Below, one piece after another: positions 7,514 to 15,413 of a stretch of DNA of 64,000 nucleotides; positions within the stretch are counted from its first letter, which is position 1, and the number at the start of each line of letters is the position of its first letter. Position numbers and translations under genes: made by a program. The stretch is from Gracilibacillus suaedae (GTDB lineage Bacteria; Bacillota; Bacilli; Bacillales; Amphibacillaceae), in assembly GCF_017599345.1 (NCBI RefSeq), contig NZ_JAGFVL010000063.1, forward strand, positions 85,757 to 149,756, read 5' to 3'. The notes beneath the pieces are model-generated. The model did no database searches, had not been told where the DNA came from, and saw nothing but the letters and a program-made list of their open reading frames with translations.

Positions 7514-7542
7514 ATTATAGCATTAGTTCTAACTAATAAAAA
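7514..7542 (-). promoter_or_regulatory. Promoter of the Pycsar effector gene with an operator-like palindrome
   Basis: Read on the minus strand, an extended -10 TGCTATAAT (core 7514-7519) is followed after a 17-base spacer by a weak -35 (TTTTTA). The spacer is filled by the inverted repeat ATTAGTT-CT-AACTAAT (7522-7537). A repressor dimer there would block transcription. The repeat is plain in the sequence; the repressor is unknown. Confidence 0.5.
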
Positions 7543-7627
7543 GTTTAAATTAAAGATTGAAATTCATTTATACTTTAATTCACTATAATGATGGAAGAAA
7601 AGTGAGTTAGTCAAAAAATATTCTTTT

Positions 7628-7733
7628 TAGTTCGCAATAACAACATATCTCAAATGCCATGCAGAAGCTGGGTGTAAAGGGGCGCTCACAAGCTGTAGTG
7701 GAGTTATTGCGAATGGGCGAGTTAGAGCTTTAG
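7628..7733 (+). pseudogene. 3' remnant of a NarL/LuxR-type response regulator
   Basis: The last 26 codons (from 7653 to the TAG at 7731-7733) read as the end of a LuxR-type DNA-binding domain: SNAMQKLGVKGRSQAVVELL and a short tail. Upstream the bases still resemble the preceding codons of that helix (GTTCGCAAT...), but extra bases shift the frame and no gene continues. A terminator follows. It is probably the tail of a chromosomal gene broken by arrival of the mobile element. Confidence 0.6.
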
Positions 7734-7736
7734 ATG

Positions 7737-7775
7737 AAAACCAGTTATTCTACAAAGGAATAACTGGTTTTTCTG
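7737..7775 (+). terminator. Terminator of the broken response-regulator gene
   Basis: A perfect 14-base stem (AAAACCAGTTATTC with its complement), a 7-base loop and TTTTT follow the remnant stop codon. The same stem sequence recurs in the terminator at 9559-9596. Confidence 0.8.
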
Positions 7776-7901
7776 TTGGTGAAAAAGAGTGAAATATTGA
7801 AATTCTCCTCAACTGAATATTTTATAGGTAAAAAATACTAGAAATAGAAAAAAGAAAATGATAAGATGAACTCAATAATTAAACAGGGATAGGAGTTTAC
7901 T

Positions 7902-8759
7902 ATGCGTTTTTTATCAAAAATATTAGGCAAGAAAGAAAAACAGGGTAATAACGACAGAGTTCAGACAACTAAAAAAAATCCAACTCCAAATAGGAAGGAT
8001 AAGGAAAAAGTAGCAGTCCGAAAAGGTGAAATTGGAGAGTATAAAATTAATATTCAGTTAGATCAACTTCCAAATGATTATAAGCATTTAGAAGATGTTA
8101 TGGTGAAAAATTCTAAAGCAAAATCAGGGTATTCTCAAATTGATCACGTAGTTGTTTCACCATACGGGATTTTTGTAATCGAAACAAAAAACTATCAAGG
8201 TACAGTATATGGTGGAAAAGACAGGAAAGTATGGTCAGTGAATGGTAAGTTTAAAATGATGAATCCTTTTATTCAAAATTATGGTCATATACAAGCATTG
8301 CAAACGTTTATTAATAAAAAATATCATTCATTGTTTATCTCAATGGTCTCTTTTACAAAACGCTGCACTTTCAAAATTGAAGATATGGATCTAAGGAAGA
8401 TTACTTCCAATGAATTACTTGTCTATGATGTTGAATTATCGGATTATATTAGCAGAAAAGTTGCTATTAATAAACATCAAAATGTAGAACCTTTTTTAAC
8501 AGAAGATGAAGTCCTACAGATTTTTGATCAAATAAACAATGTTAATATAACCGATCCAACTCTCAGAAAGCAGCATGTAGAAACATTAAAGAATGGAAAT
8601 ATAACGGCAAATACAAAATCTTCGACATCATCGACGGAAAAGGCAAAGTGTATAATTTGTGAAAAAAACGTTTCAGAAAAAGTGAAAGCGTACTGTTTAT
8701 CTAATAAAAAATTTAGTGGAAATATATATTGTTTTGAACATCAAAAAAATATAAAGTAA
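7902..8759 (+). CDS. NERD-domain (nuclease-related) protein with a Cys-rich tail
   Basis: The product has 285 residues. A basic N-terminus (1-45) is followed by a NERD domain (about 45-165) whose PD-(D/E)xK-like core is seen as QIDHVVV...GIFVIETKNYQG. The C-terminal part has a possible zinc site formed by CIICEKN, a later Cys and CFEH (about 250-280). NERD proteins are predicted DNA-processing enzymes; some lie in defence islands, others are chromosomal orphans. It has its own ribosome-binding site (AGGAG) and a terminator downstream. It sits just outside the probable end of the mobile element, so a link with the Pycsar pair is only possible. Confidence 0.82.
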   Translation: MRFLSKILGKKEKQGNNDRVQTTKKNPTPNRKDKEKVAVRKGEIGEYKINIQLDQLPNDYKHLEDVMVKNSKAKSGYSQIDHVVVSPYGIFVIETKNYQGTVYGGKDRKVWSVNGKFKMMNPFIQNYGHIQALQTFINKKYHSLFISMVSFTKRCTFKIEDMDLRKITSNELLVYDVELSDYISRKVAINKHQNVEPFLTEDEVLQIFDQINNVNITDPTLRKQHVETLKNGNITANTKSSTSSTEKAKCIICEKNVSEKVKAYCLSNKKFSGNIYCFEHQKNIK

Positions 8760-8765
8760 GTGATT

Positions 8766-8795
8766 GGCGCTAAAGGATCTAAGCGTCTTTTTTCT
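8766..8795 (+). terminator. Probable terminator of the NERD gene
   Basis: A six-pair stem GGCGCT/AGCGTC (one G-T pair) is followed by six T, 6 bases after the NERD stop codon. Confidence 0.55.
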
Positions 8796-8799
8796 GTGG

Positions 8800-9306
8800 T
8801 TAGGAATTGATTTGAGAAATAGTAGTTGGTATTTGTGGTTTATGATAAATATTCCAAATCCACTTTATGACAAAATACATTAACATTATATTTGCAATGA
8901 ACGCGAACATGTTAACTGAGTATGAATTGTTTATAGAAAGATGTTGTAAAAGGAAGCCAGAATTATTTTCACTGTATATTGTAATAAATGGAAATGGAAC
9001 ACCAAAAGTATAAGCATATTTTGTTGTATGAAGTAATGTGGGTGTTTGATCCGGTATTATCGTTGATAAAAATAAAAATACAGCAGCTGCTATTAATAGA
9101 ATTAATTTATTTAATTGATGTCTTTTTATTACACGGAATAAAAAGAATCCCAATAATATAAATACAACAGAGTACAAGGAGATGTTCGTGAATATAGAAT
9201 TGAATTTTAAAGCAATAGAACTTATTTGAATAAGAGTATCAATGCCAGTTAAAAGAAGAAAAATAAGGAGCAACTCAATTAATGATTTTATAATGTCTCG
9301 CAACAA
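8800..9306 (-). CDS. Multi-pass membrane protein of unknown function
   Basis: The start is TTG at 9306, chosen because AGGAGG lies 7 bases upstream. The product has 168 residues with about four membrane helices (residues 8-30, 40-58, 66-83 and 131-152) and a hydrophilic loop between the third and fourth. No family was recognised. It converges on the NERD gene. Confidence 0.6.
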   Translation of the reverse strand: MLRDIIKSLIELLLIFLLLTGIDTLIQISSIALKFNSIFTNISLYSVVFILLGFFLFRVIKRHQLNKLILLIAAAVFLFLSTIIPDQTPTLLHTTKYAYTFGVPFPFITIYSENNSGFLLQHLSINNSYSVNMFAFIANIMLMYFVIKWIWNIYHKPQIPTTISQINS

Positions 9307-9385
9307 TCCCCCTCCTATTCTTTTTGAATAAAATGGTATAATTGTATTAAATTATAACAAATATTACTATTTTCATCAATCAAGT

Positions 9386-9553
9386 ATGATAAGTTGTCCA
9401 AAGGAATGCTCATGTAAATGCAACGAGTTTGAGCTTGTACTGAAAACCGATTATTTCCCAAAAGAAATTATAAATAGAAAACGCAGGGACAAGCACTTGC
9501 CTGTCGGTAATCAGGGAAATTTTGCTATGTTGAATTACTCTGCTTTCGTGTGA
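9386..9553 (+). CDS. Doubtful 55-residue Cys-rich reading frame
   Basis: This open frame has ATG at 9386 and TGA at 9551 and codes for 55 residues with four Cys in the first 12 (CPKECSCKC), then a charged region. No ribosome-binding site precedes it. It fills the gap between two minus-strand genes. It could be a small metal-binding protein, a gene fragment or chance. Confidence 0.2.
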   Translation: MISCPKECSCKCNEFELVLKTDYFPKEIINRKRRDKHLPVGNQGNFAMLNYSAFV

Positions 9554-9556
9554 AAT

Positions 9557-9597
9557 AAAAACCAGTTATTCGCTCAAAACATAGAATAACTGGTTTC
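9557..9597 (-). terminator. Terminator of the C45-type hydrolase gene
   Basis: A 13-base stem AAACCAGTTATTC and its complement enclose a 12-base loop. On the minus strand it is followed by TTTTTATTT, just after the stop of the hydrolase gene. Confidence 0.75.
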
Positions 9598-9602
9598 TTA
9601 TT

Positions 9603-10667
9603 CTAATTTTTAAACCAATCCGCCTTTTCCATATGTAAAAACGGAATATCTGTATCAACATTTCCTTCGATTCGTACATTGGAAAAATCGGTTCCAGTTA
9701 ACCACTCAGCAAAATCAAACTCAATCGGCTTTTGATCACCACCTAATGCAAGCCATGAAGTTAATGACCGAGGAAAGTAAGCCGATGTATGAATCGTTCC
9801 AGCCCAGCTGCGATATTGATTCGAAAACAACTCTTGATCAGAATCGTTCAACATCCGGAAAGCTTCTAGTCCGGATAAATCATGATTCCGTTTGTTATTC
9901 ATTGCATCTAATCTTTTGTTGGAATCATCTAAAAAATGGCGGTTTTCTTTAGTCATCATTTCAAAATGATTGGTACAAGTATTTCCTTGACGTACTTTTA
10001 CACCTCGAGGTGACGTTTCTATAATCGAAGTCGTATTACTTTTTCCATCGTAGAGTACATAACTAAATGAACCACGATGCGGAAGTTCTTTTAATAAGGA
10101 AACTGCTTCTTCCACATTAGCGCATAATTCTAGAACAAGTCTTCCAACCATATGACAAACAAATCCGTCACCAGGACGTTTTCGGTTAATAAACGTATAG
10201 CCTAAAGTAAGTCCCTTTTCGTTCATTCCGTCCGATCTTCCTGAAACACGTTGACTGACACCGATTGTCGCATAACCATGATCTGTTGGTTGATATACTA
10301 CGTAACGTCCATCATAGGTTTTCGGGTGATAATCATAATTACGGATCATATAATCTTTTCCGACAAAAATAGAACAACCGGATTGCTGTACTTTCAAGCG
10401 ATAGCCGCCAAACTCTAACAAAACGCGTTCCATTGGCCAGCCAAGTGCATCTCTTAACCCTTCCATTTCGTCCCAAATAGAGGAATTAAAACGTCTAAAT
10501 ATGGCTTTTGTTGCATTCTCGTCAATCCGAAATCGAGGAATTCTTACTTTCCATTGTCTATTTCGATTTTGCACAAGAAAAGAGTTTTTTAATTTTTGAC
10601 CTTGCATATACCCTAGATCATAATGCGAACCACGAAATTGGATCACATCTGTATAAATTTGTTTCAT
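9603..10667 (-). CDS. C45-family peptidase / acyl-CoA:6-APA acyltransferase-like hydrolase
   Basis: The start is the ATG at 10667, because TTGAGGTG lies 8 bases upstream; an in-frame ATG 11 codons earlier lacks a site. The product has 354 residues with an N-terminal-nucleophile hydrolase fold. The conserved Cys lies in QQSGCSIFVGKDYMIRNYD (about residue 118), where self-processing exposes the catalytic Cys in this family. Later segments SGRSDGMNEKGL and the TSPRG region fit the isopenicillin N acyltransferase/C45 family. In bacilli these are cytoplasmic amidohydrolases of unknown substrate. It is monocistronic with its own terminator. Confidence 0.8.
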   Translation of the reverse strand: MKQIYTDVIQFRGSHYDLGYMQGQKLKNSFLVQNRNRQWKVRIPRFRIDENATKAIFRRFNSSIWDEMEGLRDALGWPMERVLLEFGGYRLKVQQSGCSIFVGKDYMIRNYDYHPKTYDGRYVVYQPTDHGYATIGVSQRVSGRSDGMNEKGLTLGYTFINRKRPGDGFVCHMVGRLVLELCANVEEAVSLLKELPHRGSFSYVLYDGKSNTTSIIETSPRGVKVRQGNTCTNHFEMMTKENRHFLDDSNKRLDAMNNKRNHDLSGLEAFRMLNDSDQELFSNQYRSWAGTIHTSAYFPRSLTSWLALGGDQKPIEFDFAEWLTGTDFSNVRIEGNVDTDIPFLHMEKADWFKN

Positions 10668-10806
10668 TTTATTGCACCTCAATAAGTATGTAAATTTCAA
10701 TCAATACTTTTCATTATAATCTAATATAAGATTATTGAAAATATAGAAGAACTGTATAATAATGGGGGAGACTATTCCAACAAAACTTAAGCTTAGGGGG
10801 GATTAG

Positions 10807-11256
10807 TTGCAGTTTACATTTAATCCTGATGTTAAATGGAAGAAATACAGTGTCAATTGGTTTCTATATGTAATCGCGGTTGTTGTGACTGTGGTGAGCA
10901 CATTTTCTAACATGTTAGAGATAGGCATTATCCAGTTAATTATCGTCCTTATCTTGCAATTGTTAATTATTTTATTCGGTATAACTCGGGTTATGTTTTA
11001 TTATAAAATGCCAAATAAAGTATATTTACGGTTGGAAGAAGACTATATCTCATTGTACCGACCAAATTTGTTAACCAGAATAAAAATTGAATTTCTTAAC
11101 GTTGAGCGTATAGTGGAGATGGACGATATGTTTTTATTGGTGCAGAATAATGGTAAGGAAGAGCATATAAATAAAGCGTGGTTAACGGAAGAGGCGATCA
11201 TGATGGTGAAAAAAGAATTAAAATTTATCTTGAGTGACAAGACGATTTTCACGTGA
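10807..11256 (+). CDS. Two-helix membrane protein with a C-terminal soluble domain
   Basis: A TTG start follows AGGGGGG at ideal distance. The product has 149 residues with membrane helices at about 17-36 and 40-62, then a beta-rich soluble part (about 75-145) that could be a PH-like (bPH/YdbT-type) domain. The fold assignment is tentative and the function unknown. The GNAT gene follows 52 bases later. Confidence 0.6.
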   Translation: MQFTFNPDVKWKKYSVNWFLYVIAVVVTVVSTFSNMLEIGIIQLIIVLILQLLIILFGITRVMFYYKMPNKVYLRLEEDYISLYRPNLLTRIKIEFLNVERIVEMDDMFLLVQNNGKEEHINKAWLTEEAIMMVKKELKFILSDKTIFT

Positions 11257-11308
11257 AGAAAATGGAAACTATTTTAACCTGCAATGAATAAAAGGAGTTT
11301 GATGTGTA

Positions 11309-11779
11309 TTGAAAAATGAATTGTTATTCAGGAAAGCAGAAGAAAAAGATGTTGATAAAATTGTAAAAATGTTAGCGAATGATCCATTAGGTAAAACACG
11401 TGAAAATTATAGACATCCTCTACCAAATCGATATATTAAAGCGTTTGAAGCGATACAATCAGATCCAAATAACGAGCTAATTGTAGCTGTTTTGAAAGAA
11501 GATATTATTGGCGTATTACAAATTACATTTATACCTTACATAACTCATCAAGGTGGATGGCGAGCAACGATTGAAGGGGTGCGGACTGATGAGTCTGTAA
11601 GAGGCAAAGGGATCGGAACGAAGATGATTACATGGGCAATTGAGCATGCCAAAACCCGAAATTGTCACTTGGTTCAGCTAACAACAGATAAAACAAGAAC
11701 AGATGCTTTAAGGTTCTATGAAAACCTTGGTTTCAAAGCAACACATGAAGGCTTAAAATTAAAACTTAACAGTCGTTAA
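11309..11779 (+). CDS. GNAT-family N-acetyltransferase
   Basis: The product has 156 residues and a TTG start after AAAGGAG. It is a compact GNAT domain over the whole length. The acetyl-CoA-binding motif appears as RGKGIGTKMITWAIEHA (about residues 98-114), followed by the NLGF-type segment near the C-terminus (ENLGFKATHEG). It transfers an acetyl group from acetyl-CoA to an unknown amine, and the substrate cannot be told from sequence. It is followed by a small membrane-protein gene 17 bases downstream, probably co-transcribed. Confidence 0.85.
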   Translation: MKNELLFRKAEEKDVDKIVKMLANDPLGKTRENYRHPLPNRYIKAFEAIQSDPNNELIVAVLKEDIIGVLQITFIPYITHQGGWRATIEGVRTDESVRGKGIGTKMITWAIEHAKTRNCHLVQLTTDKTRTDALRFYENLGFKATHEGLKLKLNSR

Positions 11780-11796
11780 AAGGAAGGTGAATACAA

Positions 11797-11964
11797 TTGA
11801 GTAATTGGCCATATGTCTTGTACGCTTTGGTGCTTGGAATCATATCGATTGTAACAGGTGAAATAGTCACTTTTGTGATGTTAGGCTTAATTTTAATCAG
11901 CCTGCAAAATATCCACCGTGTACTGAAGGAATTAGTTAAAATAAATCAAACGGATACTAAATAA
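11797..11964 (+). CDS. Small two-helix membrane protein (55 residues)
   Basis: A TTG start at 11797 is preceded by AAAGGAAGGTG. Two hydrophobic stretches (about residues 5-18 and 24-36) are followed by a polar tail. Codon use and the strong ribosome-binding site support a real gene. Function unknown. Confidence 0.6.
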   Translation: MSNWPYVLYALVLGIISIVTGEIVTFVMLGLILISLQNIHRVLKELVKINQTDTK

Positions 11965-12050
11965 CTACCTACATCATTTATCCGCTGTATATATGGGTTA
12001 CCTTTTTTAGAAAAAAGATGATTTCCTTGCACATACTTTTTAATTAGTCA

Positions 12051-12455
12051 TTAACTTATAACAAGTTTACATGCAGTGTAGGTATTATGTCGAATCTGAT
12101 ACCACTTTAATTGTGGTATGCCATATTTATAGGATATTATCACCATATCAACTTCGTCATCTGGGTGATGTTTTAAATCAAATTGTGAAGGAACAGGTTT
12201 AGTTGAAGGGTGGGTATGGAAAATAGCTAAAACCTGTTCCTTCCTGTTTTGAATCTTCTTAACTGTTGAAGTAACGATTTCTTTAGGAACAAAAAAACGA
12301 CTGCTTGATTTTACTTGATTTTGCAATGGCCAAAATGACGTTACTTGTTTTTGAAAACCAGCTAATAGTCCACATGCTTCATAAGGTAGCTGACTTTCTC
12401 CTTCTACAATCAACGCTTGATAGAGGCTACTTGGTAAAGTAATTATTTTTTCCAT
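12051..12455 (-). CDS. JAMM/MPN metalloprotease (M67 family)
   Basis: The 134-residue product is a stand-alone JAB domain: an EACGLLAG segment (about residues 24-31), then the zinc signature HTHP followed by PSQFD, i.e. H-x-H-P-x(6)-S-x-x-D, with the preceding Glu. Such enzymes remove ubiquitin-like tails or cut peptides at zinc. The start taken here (12455) overlaps the stop of the upstream coiled-coil gene by 13 bases; an ATG seven codons earlier (12476) is possible. Neither start has a clear ribosome-binding site, so translation is probably coupled. No ubiquitin-like or E1-like partner is nearby. The sigma-K cluster next door suggests, but does not prove, a role in processing spore-surface proteins. 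Confidence 0.75.
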   Translation of the reverse strand: MEKIITLPSSLYQALIVEGESQLPYEACGLLAGFQKQVTSFWPLQNQVKSSSRFFVPKEIVTSTVKKIQNRKEQVLAIFHTHPSTKPVPSQFDLKHHPDDEVDMVIISYKYGIPQLKWYQIRHNTYTACKLVIS

Positions 12456-13501
12456 AATGATTTTGCTAATAACCATGTTTTTTTAATGCCGCTTGGAGTG
12501 CTATTTTCTTCTTGAGTAGTTTTTGTTTCTTGTTTGTGTGAAACACTTTTTGGTTCTGGCTCAACTGTGGCTGGTTCTGGTTTACTTGGTTTAGGCTCAA
12601 CAATTGGCTCTTGTATTTTTGGCTCTTGAGAACCGGCTGATTCTTGCGCTTTTGGTTCAGAAGGAAGATTGGATACTCTTGTTTTTTGTTCTTCTACTTG
12701 CTGATCTTGTAGGAGGATGTTTTTCTCTTCAGTTTCGACTATATTTTTATTCTCGTTTTCTTCTTTAACCTTTTCTTTATTTTTCGTTTCATTTTTTGGT
12801 TCCTTATTTGCTGTTTTCTTTTTGACAATGATATTTTTGTTTAGTTCGTATTTGGCATTGTGGAATATCTTCTTACCATTCTGGACAGTGATCATATTCG
12901 TATCAGCAGATGGACGGCGCCGTTTTGGGTTTGTCATCGTACTATTACTTGGTGGTGGAGTTACATGGCTTTTGGGCTTTGCTGCTTTCAACATGTTATG
13001 CAATCGCCGGTATTCACTCGTATGTCTTCTTGTTCGCTGCTGTTGTTTTTCAGGTTGCGGCTGATTTTTAACTTGAGTAAATATATTTTGCTGCTCATCT
13101 ATTTGTTTTTTTACTTCATGTAATTCTGTATCTGTATTTCCGATTATTTGATCTACTTTTTCGAGTAATTCATTAATACGTATTTCTTTCACATCATCCT
13201 TTATACTGTGAACGTCTTTTTTTAATTGTTGGATCGAGTGGTTAATTGCATGAATTTGAGCAGCTATTTTCTGTTCCTTCTGTGCATAACCTTGTATTTG
13301 CTTTTGATAGGTTTCTTCCATAGCCTTCATTTCTCCTTTATATTTAGCTAATTCTTTCTTCGTTGCTTCTAGCTCTTGCTGGGCTTCCATATATAAAACG
13401 GATTCACTTTGATTCCATGTTTCTATTGCTTTTTTATAAACTTCTAGATCACGATTTAATTTTTCAATTTCTTCATAATTATAGAGCCTATATTGATACA
13501 T
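12443..13501 (-). CDS. Coiled-coil protein with a disordered Pro/Glu/Lys-rich C-terminal half
   Basis: The product has 352 residues: a long coiled-coil (about 1-145), a basic segment containing SEYRRLHNMLKAAK (about 162-175), then a low-complexity region of Lys, Glu and Pro (about 215-340), and a short hydrophobic end. The helix end plus SEYxxLxxML is shared with the smaller protein at 16854-17216. Both genes lie divergent from a paralogous Cys-rich gene. AAGGGTG precedes the ATG. An inverted repeat, ATTGGTG-AAA-CACCAAT (13537-13553), lies upstream. A structural spore-surface protein is inferred from context. Confidence 0.6.
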   Translation of the reverse strand: MYQYRLYNYEEIEKLNRDLEVYKKAIETWNQSESVLYMEAQQELEATKKELAKYKGEMKAMEETYQKQIQGYAQKEQKIAAQIHAINHSIQQLKKDVHSIKDDVKEIRINELLEKVDQIIGNTDTELHEVKKQIDEQQNIFTQVKNQPQPEKQQQRTRRHTSEYRRLHNMLKAAKPKSHVTPPPSNSTMTNPKRRRPSADTNMITVQNGKKIFHNAKYELNKNIIVKKKTANKEPKNETKNKEKVKEENENKNIVETEEKNILLQDQQVEEQKTRVSNLPSEPKAQESAGSQEPKIQEPIVEPKPSKPEPATVEPEPKSVSHKQETKTTQEENSTPSGIKKTWLLAKSLWKK

Positions 13502-13695
13502 GACGATTCACCCTTTTTACTGCACATTAATATAATATTGGTGAAACACCAATTCGTGACAAATGTGCTGTTTTATTCAGATTTTATAACTGTTACTGAT
13601 GAAACTCACACTTGTTTTGCGATTGCGGACTCTTTTTATCATATGATATTCGCCTAACTTCCCAAATATCATGATATTTCCGCAAATTCACTAAA

Positions 13696-13723
13696 ACATT
13701 TTTTGGTGTGTTGTCATAGGCTA
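13696..13723 (+). promoter_or_regulatory. Sigma-K-type promoter
   Basis: AC at 13696-13697, a 17-base spacer and CATAGGCTA at 13715-13723 match the mother-cell sigma-K consensus (AC, 16-17 bases, CATANNNTA). The Cys-rich gene starts 35 bases downstream. Confidence 0.65.
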
Positions 13724-13758
13724 TATGGACAGTAATCTTATTTGGAGGTGTTTGCTCG

Positions 13759-14433
13759 ATGCAAATGGATAATCTTACAGGAGGGCAGGAGCTTCTGTGT
13801 ATTAATACAGAGAAGGTATATGACTGGATCTTAAACGAAGCAACTTTCGATTTGAATTTGCCAGACTTAGAATTACCGATCAACCCTGTTACAGGTGATC
13901 AGCTAGAATGTGATGATATTGACTTAGACACAGTAACTTGTGAAGTTGCTCCTGCTGAAACGGATCCAATCGTTGTATTGGACCGAGAAGATCAAGTATT
14001 TATCGTGGATGATGAAGAAGTAACATTACAAATTGTTAACATTCGTAAAAATTTCGAGGTAACTGTTTTCGTTAATTTGGTACCAGCACTTGGTGGTACT
14101 CAGGTAGAAGTTGGTACGGCAGAATTTACTCGTTGTGAGCAAGTCATTCTTTGTGCACCAGAAGGAACAGACATAGATGTATCGTATACAGATCTAGATT
14201 GCTTTGTGTGTACTGCTGCATGTGATGCAGGTACTACTACAGAAGCAGATGAATTAGATGTTACGGTAACTGTACGTCTATGCCAAAGTATCCAATCTAC
14301 TTTTGATGTAACATTAGAACTTGTAGCAGAGTTCTGTCAACCACGTGACATTTTACCATTCCCACCATGCCCAGCACCAACTATTCCAGCACAATGCCCT
14401 GTAGTTTTCCCTAGTAACGGGAATAACGGATAA
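13759..14433 (+). CDS. Cys-rich putative spore-surface protein, paralogue A
   Basis: The product has 224 residues, is acidic and beta-rich, with about ten Cys and no signal peptide or membrane helix. The start follows GGAGGTG. It is closely related over its full length to the protein at 17358-18272: both begin with GGQELLCINTEKVYDW and share RCEQVILCAPEGTDI and a Pro-rich PTIPAQCPVVFP end. A sigma-K-type promoter precedes the gene, so expression late in the mother cell is expected and a role in coat or exosporium is likely. I do not recognise a named family. A terminator follows. Confidence 0.65.
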   Translation: MQMDNLTGGQELLCINTEKVYDWILNEATFDLNLPDLELPINPVTGDQLECDDIDLDTVTCEVAPAETDPIVVLDREDQVFIVDDEEVTLQIVNIRKNFEVTVFVNLVPALGGTQVEVGTAEFTRCEQVILCAPEGTDIDVSYTDLDCFVCTAACDAGTTTEADELDVTVTVRLCQSIQSTFDVTLELVAEFCQPRDILPFPPCPAPTIPAQCPVVFPSNGNNG

Positions 14434-14451
14434 TTCAACGACATAGGGATA

Positions 14452-14485
14452 AAGAGAGGGAAAATCCTCTCTTTCTTTTTTTTTC
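14452..14485 (+). terminator. Terminator after paralogue A
   Basis: The stem AAGAGAGG/CCTCTCTT is followed by a long T-rich run, 19 bases after the stop. Confidence 0.85.
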
Positions 14486-14518
14486 TCAACCAGAAAGGCA
14501 TACGAAAGAGGTGTATTT

Positions 14519-15106
14519 ATGTCTGATCATCAGGAAATACAACAAAAATTAATTGACTGGCAAGAGGAGCAGTCATCTTATTTAGACCAAATAAAAGGTT
14601 TAATTCAAGATTTAGGTGTTACGGAACATTTAAAGATTATTTGCTATTTTACCTCTTCTTTTCAACTGGCACACCAAGAGGATAGAGAGAATTATGGCAT
14701 AGGTTCCTTTCATGTTCAGAATGTTGGAAATAAAGCCTTAACTAACCCACATATAGGACTGAAGATCACAGCCAACATTGACTTTCAATTTTCGGGAAAA
14801 TACCTCTACCAAAATTCCAAACAAGCAAGAATGCTCTCAAATGCATGGGAGCGAATTAATGAACCATCTGACAAAAATGAAATTTGGCTAAGGCCGACCC
14901 AACAACAGACAATTGAACCAGGTGAGACATTAACATTTTCCAATTTCCAAATTAAATGGATTCCAACAGGTAAATACTCAGGAACGATCCAGGGATTCAC
15001 TTATGGTAATGAGTTACCTGATGGTGTGAATGCATTGAATCAGATTAACTTGAACGGTTCGGTAGCAGATCGGCAACAGGAGGGCGATCTACATGAAAAA
15101 AAGTAA
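14519..15106 (+). CDS. Hypothetical protein of the spore-surface cluster
   Basis: The product has 195 residues: a helical N-terminal 40 residues, then a beta-rich domain (about 60-185) with a repeated pattern that could be an Ig-like sandwich. There is no signal peptide. AAGAGGTG precedes the ATG. It overlaps the next gene by 14 bases, and that gene overlaps the surface-carbohydrate gene, so the three form one operon. No family was recognised. Confidence 0.6.
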   Translation: MSDHQEIQQKLIDWQEEQSSYLDQIKGLIQDLGVTEHLKIICYFTSSFQLAHQEDRENYGIGSFHVQNVGNKALTNPHIGLKITANIDFQFSGKYLYQNSKQARMLSNAWERINEPSDKNEIWLRPTQQQTIEPGETLTFSNFQIKWIPTGKYSGTIQGFTYGNELPDGVNALNQINLNGSVADRQQEGDLHEKK

Positions 15107-15413
15107 AAGAGACCAACAATCATTCGATATCAACCAAATAATAAGCCAATATATGAAAGATTATATCGACCGTATCCATAAGGAGGATTATAAAAAGAAT
15201 AATAGTTTTGTATATTTGGAAAACGAAACATTGCATATGCTGCTCATGTTTTTGTTTATGAATAATAACAGTAAACATATCGATAGTACTCATGTTAATT
15301 TATCAGAGCTGACGGAGATATTAGATCGTCATATTGAAGAAAATCGTCAAGGTTATGAAGAATTGATTCAATTATTAAAAGATCGGGTACAAGGAAGTAG
15401 CGAAAATGACTAA
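15093..15413 (+). CDS. Small hypothetical protein
   Basis: The product has 106 residues, is helical and highly charged, and overlaps both flanking genes. CAGGAGGGC precedes the ATG at good distance. No family was recognised. Tight coupling suggests it acts with the surface-carbohydrate enzyme encoded downstream. Confidence 0.6.
   Translation: MKKSKRDQQSFDINQIISQYMKDYIDRIHKEDYKKNNSFVYLENETLHMLLMFLFMNNNSKHIDSTHVNLSELTEILDRHIEENRQGYEELIQLLKDRVQGSSEND

Noticed and set aside
12717..13123. Plus-strand frames rich in Phe, Leu, Val and Trp inside the coiled-coil gene
   Set aside because: They are the antisense of low-complexity Lys/Glu/Pro codons, which gives false hydrophobic frames.
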